Positions 32,599 to 42,680 of a stretch of 64,000 nt of DNA are shown piece by piece. The notes beneath the pieces are model-generated. The model searched no databases. It had not been told where the DNA came from and worked only from the letters and a program-made list of their open reading frames with translations. Made by a program: the position numbers and the translations under genes. This DNA comes from Leadbetterella sp040829825 (lineage in GTDB: Bacteria > Bacteroidota > Bacteroidia > Cytophagales > Spirosomataceae), in the NCBI RefSeq assembly GCF_040829825.1, contig NZ_JBFOLH010000004.1; one strand, given 5' to 3'. Each line of letters starts with the position of its first letter. Within the stretch, counting starts at the first letter, position 1.

Positions 32599-35500
32599 AT
32601 GAAAAAAAGTATACCGAGCCTCCAAATCATTGTGAAGCTTATGAAAATTAGTTTCTATCAATTTCTTATAGCCATCTTCTGCGGCAGCCTGGCTTTGGCA
32701 CACGATGTGGAAGCCCAAAAGAGCCTGGCGCGCATCGTAAATATTCCGGCCGCACAGGTTAGCCTTCACGAGCTGTTAACGGGAATAGAAAAACAAACCG
32801 ATATAAAGTTTGTCTACAGTTCCCGGATTAACATCACCCAGCCTGTGGCAACCCACTTAAAAAACACTTCAGTATATACCCTCCTAACCGAAGTGCTTAA
32901 ACCGCTGGGAATTGACTACGAAGTATTTGACAACCGGATACTGTTGAAAAAGATGAAGGCAAGAGAAATAACGGAATACGAAGCATTACTCCAGGTGCCC
33001 GCCCGGCAGGCCGAACGAACGATAAGCGGTTCGGTTCGGGACGAGCAGGGCGAACCCTTAATCGGGGTGAGCGTTTCTCTCAAAAATACCGGCAGGGGCA
33101 CAATGACCAACGCCGAAGGAAAATATACCCTTGACGTTCCCGACGAACAGGGCGTGCTGGTCTTTTCCTATCTCGGGTTTAAGAAAAAAGAAATTCCGGT
33201 ACCGGTCAGCAATGTGGCGGATGTGGTGCTGGAAGAAGATAACAGGGCGCTTGATGAGATCATTGTGGTGGGGTACGGTACAGAGAAAAGAAGCGATGTA
33301 ACCGGGGCCCTGTCTAAGGTAGATCTTGATAAAGCCATTGCCGTACCCACTTCTAATGTGGCGGAAATGCTTCGCGGCCAGGCAGCAGGTGTCCAGGTGA
33401 CCTTAGGATCAGCCCGGCCCGGAGGCAGCTCCAATATTTTAATCCGGGGACAAAAATCTATCAGCGGAGGCAATGACCCGCTCGTGGTATTGGACGGTTT
33501 CCCGATTGATAACATCAATGACATTAATCCCGATGATATCGCCTCTATCGAGATCCTGAAAGATGCCTCGGCTCAGGCCATTTACGGTGCGCGTGCAGCT
33601 AACGGGGTTATCCTGGTCACTACCAAAAGAGGCAAGGAAGGCAAAATCCAGGTGGGGGTTCATACCTATTACACCTCTCAGCGCCTGACCAAAAACTTTG
33701 ACATGTTTACGCCCGAAGAGTTTGCCCAGTACCGGCGGGAAGCCGTAAGAGCCAATAATCCGGGCGGCAAAGACTACAGTTCTGACGAAATTAACTTCGG
33801 GGGATCTGCCGCAGCACCGGAATACATCAATTACAAAGCCGGGAATTTTGCCGATTGGGAAAAAATAATGATGCGGACCGCTATTACCAACAGCAATACC
33901 ATAAACATAAGCGGGGGAAATGAGGTCACCAAAATATTTTCGAGCTTAAACTACTTTACGCAGACCGGGCTTCTGCCGAATTCCGACTACAAAAGAGGCG
34001 CCTTCCGGTTAAATCTGAACCGGAAAATAAACAGCAAGATCGATATAGACATGAACCTGAACCTGGCTACCGACGGCCAGCAGAGAGAAAGTTCATCGCT
34101 TGACTTTATCACCATTTCTCCATTTATGGGTCCTTATGACCTGGACGGCAACCTCGTATTCAGGCTGGCCGGGGCTAACGCCAGCAGCAGCACGATAAAC
34201 CCTTTATGGAACATTAGGGAAGCGAATAACGAATCCAAGTCGTCGTATTATAACCTGAATCTTGCCGGGAATTACGCCATTACCAAAACCCTCAGCTACC
34301 GGCTGAACACGCTGTACAACAGGAAGTTTATGGATGACGGCACCTACCGGACAAGACTGCATTCGGAAGGAATAGCCACCAATGGCACGGCCACGTTGAC
34401 CAACAGCTCCTGGGAAGAGTTCCTGGTTGAAAATATCCTGAATTTCAGTCCGGTAATAAATAACACCCACAAGCTGGACTTCACATTTGTGCAATCCGTT
34501 AACCAAAGAGACTACTCTTCTGACTACATTACCGGCACCCAGTTCAGCAACGATGTCCTGGGCTATGACGGCATCACCAATGCCCTCAATTTCAAGGTGG
34601 TCAGGAGTGAAACACGCAGAAGGCTGGTAGGTTTCCTGGGAAGGGCCCGTTACAATCTTTCAGACAAATACCTGTTTACTTTCACGGCCCGGAGAGACGG
34701 TTCTTCGGTTTTTGCTCAAAATAACAAGTGGGGCTTCTTCCCCGCCGGAGCCTTTGCATGGAAAATACAGAATGAGCGCTTTATGGAAAACCTGCACGAT
34801 GTTTCGGAGCTGAAATTCAGGCTGAGCTACGGATCTGTAGGAAACCAGGCCCTTGCCCCTTATCAGACACTTGGACTTGTAAATAACAATTCCTACGTTT
34901 TCGGCGGCATACTCCAGGGCGGAAACCTGCCCGGCGGACAGCTGCCCAACCCGGATCTTACCTGGGAAACCAGTACTACCTTTAATGCCGGTCTGGATTT
35001 CGGGTTCCTGAAAAACAGGATCATGGGTACGGTGGAATATTACGACATGCACACCACGAACCTCCTCACCGATGTGCCTCTGGGCGGGATGTCAGGCTTT
35101 TCTTCCATGATCACGAACGGCGGGGAAATTCAGAACAGGGGTATTGAAGCGCTGCTTACAGGCCATATCCTGAGAGACGGGCCTTTGAAATGGTCGGTGA
35201 CCGGTTCATTTACCCGCAATAAAAACAAGCTCCTGAAATCGGGCATTACCGATGAATTCGGCAATCCTAAAGACGATATTTCACGGAACCGGTTCATCGG
35301 ACACGGCGTAAATGTGCTGTACACCAAATTATTTGACGGTATCTTCCAGACCGACGAGGAAGCCCTCGCTTCAGGACAGGGTTCCAAAGGCGGTACCATC
35401 GCCAATCCTTTCCAGAGCGACGCCACACTGCATGCCGGCGCTATCCGGGTAAAAGACGTGAACGGAGACGGGGTGATCGATATCAACGATAACGTGATCA

Positions 35501-35973
35501 TCAATACCGCCCCCGACTGGTTTGGCTCATTTTCAACCACTGCATCGTTCAAGGGCTTTGAGCTGATGGCCGATATTTATACCGTTCAGGGCGTTACCAA
35601 ATATAATCCCTACCTGGGCCAGTTTAATGAAGGGGGTTACAACACGGCGGTAAGAAACGGGATAAAGAGAGACTACTGGACCCCTGAAAACCCGTCGAAT
35701 ACTTATCCGAGACCGAATTATTCTACCAAGGCTGCGAACGTCGAAATCCTGGGGGTGGCAGATGCTTCTTACGTACGGCTGCGAACACTTTCCCTGGCTT
35801 ACAATATTCCCCCCTACCTGGTGAGAAAGGCAAATTTAAATCATGTCAAAGTATACGTGACAGGGACCAATTTATGGACAATTACAGACTACAAATCGTA
35901 TAGTCCTGAAAATAACCCCAATGACTTCCCCGATGCCAAAGGGTTTACCATGGGTCTTAATTTGAGCTTCTAA
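32599..35973 (+). CDS. SusC/RagA-family TonB-dependent outer-membrane transporter with STN domain
   Basis: A 1124-aa outer-membrane transporter. After the signal peptide (ending HDVEAQ, about 40) comes a secretin/TonB N-terminal (STN) domain (about 45-118) that carries the signal to FecR. A carboxypeptidase-like domain (RTISGSVRDEQGEPLIGVSVS, 140-213) follows, then the TonB box/plug (DEIIVVGYGTEKRSDVTGAL, 219-238) and a 22-strand barrel ending in an aromatic strand (MGLNLSF). It imports an oligosaccharide or peptide with SusD. The start MKKSIPSLQ is kept; a Met at 32641 would shorten the signal peptide. Confidence 0.95.
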   Translation: MKKSIPSLQIIVKLMKISFYQFLIAIFCGSLALAHDVEAQKSLARIVNIPAAQVSLHELLTGIEKQTDIKFVYSSRINITQPVATHLKNTSVYTLLTEVLKPLGIDYEVFDNRILLKKMKAREITEYEALLQVPARQAERTISGSVRDEQGEPLIGVSVSLKNTGRGTMTNAEGKYTLDVPDEQGVLVFSYLGFKKKEIPVPVSNVADVVLEEDNRALDEIIVVGYGTEKRSDVTGALSKVDLDKAIAVPTSNVAEMLRGQAAGVQVTLGSARPGGSSNILIRGQKSISGGNDPLVVLDGFPIDNINDINPDDIASIEILKDASAQAIYGARAANGVILVTTKRGKEGKIQVGVHTYYTSQRLTKNFDMFTPEEFAQYRREAVRANNPGGKDYSSDEINFGGSAAAPEYINYKAGNFADWEKIMMRTAITNSNTINISGGNEVTKIFSSLNYFTQTGLLPNSDYKRGAFRLNLNRKINSKIDIDMNLNLATDGQQRESSSLDFITISPFMGPYDLDGNLVFRLAGANASSSTINPLWNIREANNESKSSYYNLNLAGNYAITKTLSYRLNTLYNRKFMDDGTYRTRLHSEGIATNGTATLTNSSWEEFLVENILNFSPVINNTHKLDFTFVQSVNQRDYSSDYITGTQFSNDVLGYDGITNALNFKVVRSETRRRLVGFLGRARYNLSDKYLFTFTARRDGSSVFAQNNKWGFFPAGAFAWKIQNERFMENLHDVSELKFRLSYGSVGNQALAPYQTLGLVNNNSYVFGGILQGGNLPGGQLPNPDLTWETSTTFNAGLDFGFLKNRIMGTVEYYDMHTTNLLTDVPLGGMSGFSSMITNGGEIQNRGIEALLTGHILRDGPLKWSVTGSFTRNKNKLLKSGITDEFGNPKDDISRNRFIGHGVNVLYTKLFDGIFQTDEEALASGQGSKGGTIANPFQSDATLHAGAIRVKDVNGDGVIDINDNVIINTAPDWFGSFSTTASFKGFELMADIYTVQGVTKYNPYLGQFNEGGYNTAVRNGIKRDYWTPENPSNTYPRPNYSTKAANVEILGVADASYVRLRTLSLAYNIPPYLVRKANLNHVKVYVTGTNLWTITDYKSYSPENNPNDFPDAKGFTMGLNLSF

Positions 35974-35986
35974 ACACGAAAAAGTA

Positions 35987-37651
35987 ATGATCAAAATATT
36001 TCAAAAAATACTATTGCCGGCTTTGCTCATCATCGGGCTCAGCGGGTGCGAAAACTTTCTTACCGAAAAATCGGCCAGTTCGTTTACGGCAGACTTCGTC
36101 TACAACACCCCCGAAGGACTTGAATCGGGTGTGGTGGGTTTGTACAACATTCAGCGGTCGTTCTGGGAAAATATGGCTAACAACGGCTCTAATCCCATTG
36201 TGATTGACTCCAAAGACGACCTTACCATACCCCGGGGAGGAGAAATCTCCAACTACGGCAGGATGATACAGGGTACCACCCCGGAAAACAGCTACGTTTA
36301 CTCCGACTACTGGCGGCTGTATTACCGGATCATGGACAGGGCCAATGCCCTGATCGCATCGGCCGAAAAAATACAGGGGATGAGCGATGAACGGAAGAAT
36401 AAAGTGCTTGGTGAAGCAAAATTTTTCCGGGCAAATTCGGTATTTATTCTCTACAAGCTGTTTAACAACATCTATGTGACCACCGAACCCACCACTCCTG
36501 AAACCGTTCAGAAAGTGGTTACTTCCAAATCCGGAGAAGCAGAAATTTTTGACCTGGTGAAAAGTGACCTCGCTTTTGCCATCGGGAATCTCCCCCTGAA
36601 GACTACCGAACCGGGAAGAATCACACAGAATATGGCCCGGCATTTAAAGGCAGAGGTGGCTTTGTGGCAGAAAGACTGGAAGGAAGCCAAAGCCCAGGCG
36701 GAAGCCGTGATCAGCTCCGGTGCGAACAGCCTGTTATCTTCTACCGGACTGGTTTTCAAGGGCGACCTTAACCACTCAGAAACCCTGTGGGCGCTGCAGT
36801 TTAAGGTATTGGTAAACGGCGGGCCCAATAAGGTTAACTTTAACCTCATGCCCAACTATGCCGAGCTGATGCCGGGCTCTAAATATACGGTAGAGCAGGG
36901 AGGCAGGGGCTTTGGCTGGCTTACCCTCAATAATTACCTGCGGGACCTGCTCAATGAAGATCCTAACGATACCCGGGTAAAAGGATCTTACTATATCCAG
37001 GATTATGTGTACAATGATCCCGCCACCCTGCCTGAAGGCAAGGTTATCGGTGAAAAAATAGTGCACAGCACCTGGCAGGAATTTGCGCCGCTGGCTGCAG
37101 ACCGGAACGCCTTCTTTATCCGCCTTAACGCGGGATGTAAAAAGTATTTTCCGGATGATGGAAATCCTACCGTGGATACTCAGACCAAAAACATTATGAT
37201 CGCCCGGCTTGCCGAAACGTATCTCTACGCCGCCGAAGCAAACCTCATGCTGGGGAACATCGGAACTGTGAACGACAGCCCGCAGTCAGGAACTGCCCTC
37301 GGACAGCTGAACGCCGTCAGAAAAAGAGCCGGTACCGCCCCCTTGAGCACACTCCGGCTGGAAGACATCCTGGATGAGCAGGCCAGGGAGCTGGCCTTTG
37401 AAGGCAGAAGATGGTATATGCTGAAACGTACCGGAAAGCTGTATGAATATATTGTGGATCACGCAGGTTACGGTAAACGCGGAGACCTTTCAGCGGAGAA
37501 CTCGGCCGGACATGCGAATACCGCCAAAGATCCGTTCCCGTACCGGTCTGACGCCCGTACAAGAATGAGGCCGCACATGGTGAACTGGGCTATTCCTCTT
37601 TCTGAAATGAACCTGCTGGGCGAGTCCTATCCCCAGAACCAGGGCTATTAA
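35987..37651 (+). CDS. SusD/RagB-family nutrient-binding lipoprotein
   Basis: A 554-aa surface lipoprotein with lipobox GLSGC (Cys21). It closes over the SusC barrel and binds the substrate. SusD-like features include the helical TPR-like core (TPEGLESGVVGLYNIQ, YWRLYYRIMDRANALIASAE, EAKFFRANSVFILYKLFNN) and the C-terminal RagB pattern (LNAVRKRAGTAP, LEDILDEQARELAFEGRRWYMLKRTGKL, NWAIPLSEMNLLGESYPQNQGY). It follows SusC by 13 bp. No enzyme gene comes next; the following gene is the LanB on its own promoter. Confidence 0.95.
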   Translation: MIKIFQKILLPALLIIGLSGCENFLTEKSASSFTADFVYNTPEGLESGVVGLYNIQRSFWENMANNGSNPIVIDSKDDLTIPRGGEISNYGRMIQGTTPENSYVYSDYWRLYYRIMDRANALIASAEKIQGMSDERKNKVLGEAKFFRANSVFILYKLFNNIYVTTEPTTPETVQKVVTSKSGEAEIFDLVKSDLAFAIGNLPLKTTEPGRITQNMARHLKAEVALWQKDWKEAKAQAEAVISSGANSLLSSTGLVFKGDLNHSETLWALQFKVLVNGGPNKVNFNLMPNYAELMPGSKYTVEQGGRGFGWLTLNNYLRDLLNEDPNDTRVKGSYYIQDYVYNDPATLPEGKVIGEKIVHSTWQEFAPLAADRNAFFIRLNAGCKKYFPDDGNPTVDTQTKNIMIARLAETYLYAAEANLMLGNIGTVNDSPQSGTALGQLNAVRKRAGTAPLSTLRLEDILDEQARELAFEGRRWYMLKRTGKLYEYIVDHAGYGKRGDLSAENSAGHANTAKDPFPYRSDARTRMRPHMVNWAIPLSEMNLLGESYPQNQGY

Positions 37652-37676
37652 GAAAACAGCACTCCATCCTGAGCAC

Positions 37677-37707
37677 AGATATCCCGGAAATACCCTCCGG
37701 GATATCT
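37677..37707 (+). terminator. 12-bp hairpin after susD
   Basis: AGATATCCCGGA (37677-37688) and TCCGGGATATCT (37696-37707) are perfectly complementary around a 7-base loop. There is no T-run, so strength is uncertain, but it lies right after the susD stop and before the lanB promoter and separates the two units. Confidence 0.55.
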
Positions 37708-37800
37708 GCGCTTATAGACAACAGGGAGTTTCATATTTGTGCTGCACACCGGTCAAAAGTGAGCCGTTGGTACCTATAATTTCAGAATTGGTGTAGTTTT

Positions 37801-37833
37801 TTTGACGGGTAATCCTACCCTCTTTTATACTTG
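37801..37833 (+). promoter_or_regulatory. Bacteroidota-type promoter of lanB
   Basis: TTTG (37801-37804; -33 box) and TATACTTG (37826-37833; -7 box, one mismatch to TAnnTTTG) are separated by 21 bases, the normal spacing for the Bacteroidota primary sigma factor. The ATG of lanB is 28 bases downstream. This is the best two-box promoter found and shows that lanB has its own transcription start rather than depending on susCD. Confidence 0.65.
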
Positions 37834-37861
37834 GGTTTTTCTTTTTAAAACGATAAACCCC

Positions 37862-40855
37862 ATGCAAAGCCTCACCTTCCATCCCCAACTCATTCTCCGT
37901 ACTCCGCACGAAGCATTCTCTCTGCAAATTGACGAACCCACTCTCCGGACCTGCATCCAAACCGACGCCACGTTCAGAGAAGCGCTTTACCTGGCCTCTC
38001 CTTCTTTGTTTTCAGAGCTGAAGTCTTCCGGTGGACTCCCGGAGAAAATTCTTTTTCCGCTTACCCGGTATCTTATCAGGAGTCGTTATCGCGCCACTCC
38101 TTTCGGGCTGTTTTCCGGAGTAGGTGTGGTGAACTGGGGCGATAAGACCCGCCTTTCAGCAGAAGCGCCATATAGCCGGAAAACCCGCCTCGACATGGAT
38201 TACCTCTGCGCCCTGGCCCGTGAGCTTGACCATGCCCCCCGCCTGCGTGAACACCTGGTCTACTACCCCAACAACAGCCTGTATTTTTTCGGCGGGGACA
38301 TCCGGTATACGGAACACTTCGATACACCTGTCCTTAGCTCTGTTAAAAACGACCTGTATATCCGGGCTGTATTGAAGCAGGCAACGGCGGGTGCTGATTT
38401 CTTTACTTTGATGACCGCGCTCCGGCAGGAAGGAATATCCGAAGCAGACGCGCGGGCTTTCCTTCATGAGTTGGTTGATATGCAAATCCTTGTCAGTGAA
38501 TTGCAGCCCTGCATCACCGGCGACGATTTCATGGAACAGATACTGCGGGTGGCAAGCAGGGCGGGGCTCCCTGCTGCTTTCACCATCGGCAACGTCCGGC
38601 AAAAGCTCCGTCAGCTGGACAAGAGCCGCTCCATCACCGCATACGAAGAAATTATACACGAATTACAAACACTGGGGGTAATCCCGGATGAAAATAAGCT
38701 TTTTCATACGGTAAGGGTTAACCACTGGAAAAAAGAGGCCGATACAATAAGCACCGAATACCAGGAGGAGATCCTGAGGGTGATTCCCCGGCTCAGTATT
38801 TTTGCCCCTGACACCCATTCCATAAATGACTTTACATCGAGGTTTTATGCCCGGTATGAACACGAAGAAGTATCGCTGCTAACCGCGCTGGACGCGGAGA
38901 GTGGTATAGGCTACCCAAGTGATGAAGCGAAAGATTTTACGCCCCTGACCGACGGGATCACTCTTCCGTCAACAGAAGAAAGGGCTCCGGAACGGATATG
39001 GAAAGAATGGCAACAGGCGCTCTTCAAAAATCTTCAAAAAGCACAGCAGGACGGGGCCTATGAAATGCCCCTCCCTGATATCCCCGGACAAAACCCAAAC
39101 CCCGGTCCCAGTTTTGCCGTAATGTTCCGGCTGGTAGATGACCGTAAAATATTTATTGAAACCATAGGCGGAAGCAGTGCAGCCAATCTTATCGGGAGGT
39201 TCGGACATGCTTCAGAAGATATCTCCCAAATGCTTCACGACATAGCCGACACGGAAAGCAGGAATAATCCTGATGTAATTTTCGCAGAAATTGTTCACCT
39301 GCCGGAAAGCCGCACGGGAAACATCCTGTGCCGGCCCGCCTTCCGGCATTACGAGATTCCCTTGCTGGCCCGGTCAGACCTGCCACAGGAGAACCGGATC
39401 TCTCTCCGGGATCTCTGCCTGTCTGTAAAAAATAACCGCCTGGTATTGCGTCACCGGAAATTGAATAAAGTAGTGGTGCCCCGCCTGGGAAGTGCACACA
39501 ACTTCAAAAACCATTCGCTGCCGGTTTACCGGTTCCTGTGCGACCTTCAAACCCAGGGTTTCCAAAGCTCTCTCGACTTCACCTGGGGTGAGCTGGCCAA
39601 AGAGTTTGTGTTCCTGCCCCGTGTAGCCGACGGCCGGGTAATTCTTAGTCCGGCCATGTGGCAATTTGCTTCACAACATCTGCTACCGGTTCAACAGCCG
39701 GACCTCACCCCCGACGAATTTGAGGCCTGGCAGAAACAATACAAGATACCCCGGTGTTTTGTACTGGCGGAAGGAGACAATGAGCTGTTTATTGATAGTG
39801 CCAATCCCCTTCTGCTCCGGGTTTTCCTGGATTCGGTAAAACAGAAAAGTGCTATCCTGCTTAAAGAGTTTCTCGGCGATGAAACGATACCTGTGAAAAA
39901 CGCTGAGGGCCGTGCAATGGTGAATCAGTTCATTGCTGTTCTGATGCGGAACGACCCTGTATACCGGTATACAAGGGAGGAATGCGCTTTAAGCACCGTT
40001 CAGCGCACATTCAGCCTGGGTTCAGAATGGGTGTATTTCAAATTTTACTGTGGAGCAAAGTCGGCCGATAACATCCTGCAAAACGGTATTGCGCACATCA
40101 TTAATGAAGCCGGGGCAAGCAGTTGGATCGATCATTGGTTTTTTATCCGGTATAACGATCCCGATAATCATCTGCGGGTGCGGTTTCACCTGACGGATAC
40201 CCGTTTTTTGCCCGGCCTCCTCCGTTTGATTCGCTTTTATATTCTGCCGTTTGAAAGCAACGGGGTGGTATGGAAAACCCAGGCCGATACCTACCGGAGG
40301 GAACTGGAACGGTATGGCCACGAAACCATTCAACAAATTGAGCACCTGTTTTGGGTCGACAGCCGGATCTACCTCGATTTCCTGGACCAGACGGAAGGTG
40401 ATGAACGGGAGGAAGTAAAATGGCTGTACGGACTCCTCAATATCGACCGCCTTTTACATGCCGCCGGTCTTTCTGTTTCCCGTAAAAAAATGCTGATAGA
40501 AAAAGTACGGAATGCTTTTGCGGAAGAGTTTAAAATGGACCGGCGCTTAAAATCACAAATCGATGTCCGGTACAGAACCTGCCGGAAAAAATTAGAAAAA
40601 TTCCTGGAAGAGCATCACCCCTTACACCGGATCTTCACCCCTTATGAAGCCGGGATATGCACCTTATGGAGAGAAATCTCTGACCGTATAGCAGACCCGG
40701 CAGCTTTTGAACAGGTCCTCATCAGTTGCATGCACATGACGGTTAACCGGCTCATCAGTTCCGGTCAACGGTTACACGAGCTGGTCATGTACGATTTCCT
40801 GGGCAGATACTATACGTCGCTGATCGCCGTAAGAAAGATTCCTAAGGTTTCATGA
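37862..40855 (+). CDS. Full-length class I lanthipeptide dehydratase (LanB)
   Basis: A 997-aa enzyme of the LanB family, which uses glutamyl-tRNA to glutamylate and then eliminate water from Ser/Thr of a precursor peptide. The N-terminal glutamylation domain has the family signature TPFGLFSGVG (79-88) after RSRYR. The C-terminal elimination domain (SpaB_C) starts near 719 (GSEWVYFKFYCG) with WFFIRYNDPDNHLRVRFHL and ends with SCMHMTVNRL, the conserved HMxxNR block. Both halves are in one chain, unlike split pinensin-type enzymes. I chose the ATG at 37862 (MQSLTFHPQL); the frame is open to 37802 but lies inside the promoter. No LanC cyclase or LanT exporter is in the window. Its stop overlaps that of the convergent response regulator by 14 bp. 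Confidence 0.93.
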   Translation: MQSLTFHPQLILRTPHEAFSLQIDEPTLRTCIQTDATFREALYLASPSLFSELKSSGGLPEKILFPLTRYLIRSRYRATPFGLFSGVGVVNWGDKTRLSAEAPYSRKTRLDMDYLCALARELDHAPRLREHLVYYPNNSLYFFGGDIRYTEHFDTPVLSSVKNDLYIRAVLKQATAGADFFTLMTALRQEGISEADARAFLHELVDMQILVSELQPCITGDDFMEQILRVASRAGLPAAFTIGNVRQKLRQLDKSRSITAYEEIIHELQTLGVIPDENKLFHTVRVNHWKKEADTISTEYQEEILRVIPRLSIFAPDTHSINDFTSRFYARYEHEEVSLLTALDAESGIGYPSDEAKDFTPLTDGITLPSTEERAPERIWKEWQQALFKNLQKAQQDGAYEMPLPDIPGQNPNPGPSFAVMFRLVDDRKIFIETIGGSSAANLIGRFGHASEDISQMLHDIADTESRNNPDVIFAEIVHLPESRTGNILCRPAFRHYEIPLLARSDLPQENRISLRDLCLSVKNNRLVLRHRKLNKVVVPRLGSAHNFKNHSLPVYRFLCDLQTQGFQSSLDFTWGELAKEFVFLPRVADGRVILSPAMWQFASQHLLPVQQPDLTPDEFEAWQKQYKIPRCFVLAEGDNELFIDSANPLLLRVFLDSVKQKSAILLKEFLGDETIPVKNAEGRAMVNQFIAVLMRNDPVYRYTREECALSTVQRTFSLGSEWVYFKFYCGAKSADNILQNGIAHIINEAGASSWIDHWFFIRYNDPDNHLRVRFHLTDTRFLPGLLRLIRFYILPFESNGVVWKTQADTYRRELERYGHETIQQIEHLFWVDSRIYLDFLDQTEGDEREEVKWLYGLLNIDRLLHAAGLSVSRKKMLIEKVRNAFAEEFKMDRRLKSQIDVRYRTCRKKLEKFLEEHHPLHRIFTPYEAGICTLWREISDRIADPAAFEQVLISCMHMTVNRLISSGQRLHELVMYDFLGRYYTSLIAVRKIPKVS

Positions 40856-41573
40856 TCTTGGTTTCCAGCCGCTCAAAAAACGACTGACGGTACGTTCCTC
40901 CCAAAGGAACCCGGTCTTTGACATCCTGCAGCACGATTTCACCTCCGTCAATCATTTTGATCTGGCTTAATGCCACAATAAATGTCTTATGGGTTCTGAA
41001 GAAATACTCTTTGGGGAGGCGTTCTTCCAGCTCTTTCATGGAAAGAAGGGTAATGATTCTTTCTTTCTGGCGGGTATAGATCCCTACGTAATTCCGCATC
41101 GACTCAATATAAACAATGTCGGAAAACACTACCTTAACCAACTTGCCCTTCCGGTCTGACTTCACCATGATAAAGTCATCCAACTCTCCTGACCGCTTAG
41201 GCTTTTTAACGTCTGTACCCAGGCCCATGCGCTCTTCTGCCTTCTTTACGGCCCTCAGGAAGTTCTCAAAAGCAATGGGTTTGGTCAGGTAATCAACCAC
41301 ATCGTATTTATACCCCTCAAGCGCATACTCTGAATAGGCCGTGGTCAGGATAACCTTTGATCCGTTTTCCATAAGCTCCAGGAAGCCCAGGCCGGAAAGG
41401 TGCGGCATATTAATATCCAGGAAGATAAGGTCTACTGCATTCCCTTTTGTGTACCGCAGCGCTTCTACTGCATTCTGAAAAGAACAGCGATGGCTTAGTG
41501 CAGGTGTTCTTTTAATGTAATTTTCCAAGAGCTGGATAGCAGCGTCTTCATCATCAATAATTATACAGGTCAT
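40842..41573 (-). CDS. LytTR-family response regulator
   Basis: A 243-aa two-component regulator. The receiver domain has the acid pair D8/D9, phospho-acceptor D53 (LIFLDINMPHLSG) and K98 (YLTKPI). The C-terminal half is a LytTR DNA-binding domain (DDFIMVKSDRKGKLVKVVFSDIVYIESMRNYVGIY, RTHKTFIVALSQIKMIDGGEIVL). It lies 51 bp after the histidine kinase, on the same strand, and is convergent with lanB (14-bp overlap). LytTR regulators often control peptide-responsive systems such as bacteriocin production in Firmicutes (AgrA, ComE). A role in controlling the adjacent peptide gene is inferred. Confidence 0.94.
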   Translation of the reverse strand: MTCIIIDDEDAAIQLLENYIKRTPALSHRCSFQNAVEALRYTKGNAVDLIFLDINMPHLSGLGFLELMENGSKVILTTAYSEYALEGYKYDVVDYLTKPIAFENFLRAVKKAEERMGLGTDVKKPKRSGELDDFIMVKSDRKGKLVKVVFSDIVYIESMRNYVGIYTRQKERIITLLSMKELEERLPKEYFFRTHKTFIVALSQIKMIDGGEIVLQDVKDRVPLGGTYRQSFFERLETKIMKP

Positions 41574-41624
41574 ATAGGTATTTTGTCTTCTGTTGTGAAT
41601 ATGTTTTTCTAAATCGTTTAAACT

Positions 41625-42680
41625 TCAATGGCCCTCCTCCCAGGTAATATCCAGGCCTACTTCAAAGTGCGTGACCGAGTCCAGAGCCTTCAGGTCAAAG
41701 TGATCCGGAAAGGCCATTTCAAGCCGTCTTCTGATATTGGTATGCCCCAAAGCGGTAGTTTCCTTATCAATAAAATCCAACCGCTTTTTATTCCGGCACC
41801 AGAATGCCAGCCCCGATGCATCTACCCTTACCTTTATTTCTATGGGATCTGTAAAATCATCCTGTATACCATATTTGAATGCGTTTTCTACCAGGCTGAT
41901 AAGAATCAGGGGAGGCATTGAAAAAACCAGCAGGTTACCCTGCCGGGTATAGTTTAATGCCAGGCGATCACCAAAACGCAGCTTTTGTAATTTCAGGTAT
42001 TCATCTATTGCTTCCAGCTCTTTCTCTACTGTATTCTGTTCACTCTTTGTGCTTTCTACCGAATAACGCATTAACCGGGTAAGCGACATGAGGGCTTCTC
42101 CCGAGCGCCGGCTCAATCCCGCCACATCGCTATAGACAAAATTCAGGGTGTTGAACAAAAAATGCGGATTGATCTGCGCCTTTAAAAAAGCAATCTCTGT
42201 TTTCAGCAGCTTTTCTTCTGTTACCCGCCGCAGTTTTTCCTCCTGTATGGATTTAATATAATACCAGTAGGCAAATGAGAAAAAGGTCATATAGGAATAT
42301 CTCCAGAACTCAAAGCTGACATACCTTATAATGGTACCCTTGTTCTCTATATTAAGAATATAATTATCTGTTCTTAAAAAATTTTCAACTCCCATCTTAG
42401 AAAAAACAAAAAAGACCAACAAAATAAAAATACACGAAAATGTCAGAACCCGTGATTTAGAAAAACTGGGTAGAATGATATAGAAAACACAAACGTAAAA
42501 ATAAATCGTATTAGTAAGCGCATTGAATACGAACGGAATTATCGCTGTTCTCCCGCTTTGAAACCCATACGTGAATAAAAAATCTGTGGTCCAGAAAGCA
42601 ATCCATATCGTAAGATGGCTTGCAATTTCTCCTTTATTCTTTATTTTTAAAGCAAACATTATAGCTTCTTCTCCCTCCAT
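41625..42680 (-). CDS. LytS/PF06580-family sensor histidine kinase
   Basis: A 351-aa kinase with about four TM segments in the first 142 residues (about 22-40, 46-71, 78-94, 125-142) and no large extracytoplasmic domain. The phospho-acceptor is H173 in AQINPHFLFNTLN, and the ATP-binding part has PPLILISLVENAFKYGI and GHTNIRRRLEMAF. With its regulator it forms a LytTR two-component system. A sensor made mostly of membrane helices is typical of peptide-sensing kinases (AgrC, ComD), though many LytS-type kinases look alike. A Met at residue 8 could also start it. It is divergent from the small peptide gene at 42799. Confidence 0.92.
   Translation of the reverse strand: MEGEEAIMFALKIKNKGEIASHLTIWIAFWTTDFLFTYGFQSGRTAIIPFVFNALTNTIYFYVCVFYIILPSFSKSRVLTFSCIFILLVFFVFSKMGVENFLRTDNYILNIENKGTIIRYVSFEFWRYSYMTFFSFAYWYYIKSIQEEKLRRVTEEKLLKTEIAFLKAQINPHFLFNTLNFVYSDVAGLSRRSGEALMSLTRLMRYSVESTKSEQNTVEKELEAIDEYLKLQKLRFGDRLALNYTRQGNLLVFSMPPLILISLVENAFKYGIQDDFTDPIEIKVRVDASGLAFWCRNKKRLDFIDKETTALGHTNIRRRLEMAFPDHFDLKALDSVTHFEVGLDITWEEGH

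Noticed and set aside
37652..37861. A second precursor gene between susD and lanB
   Set aside because: The frames there are interrupted or lack a leader-like start; the spacer holds a hairpin and the lanB promoter.
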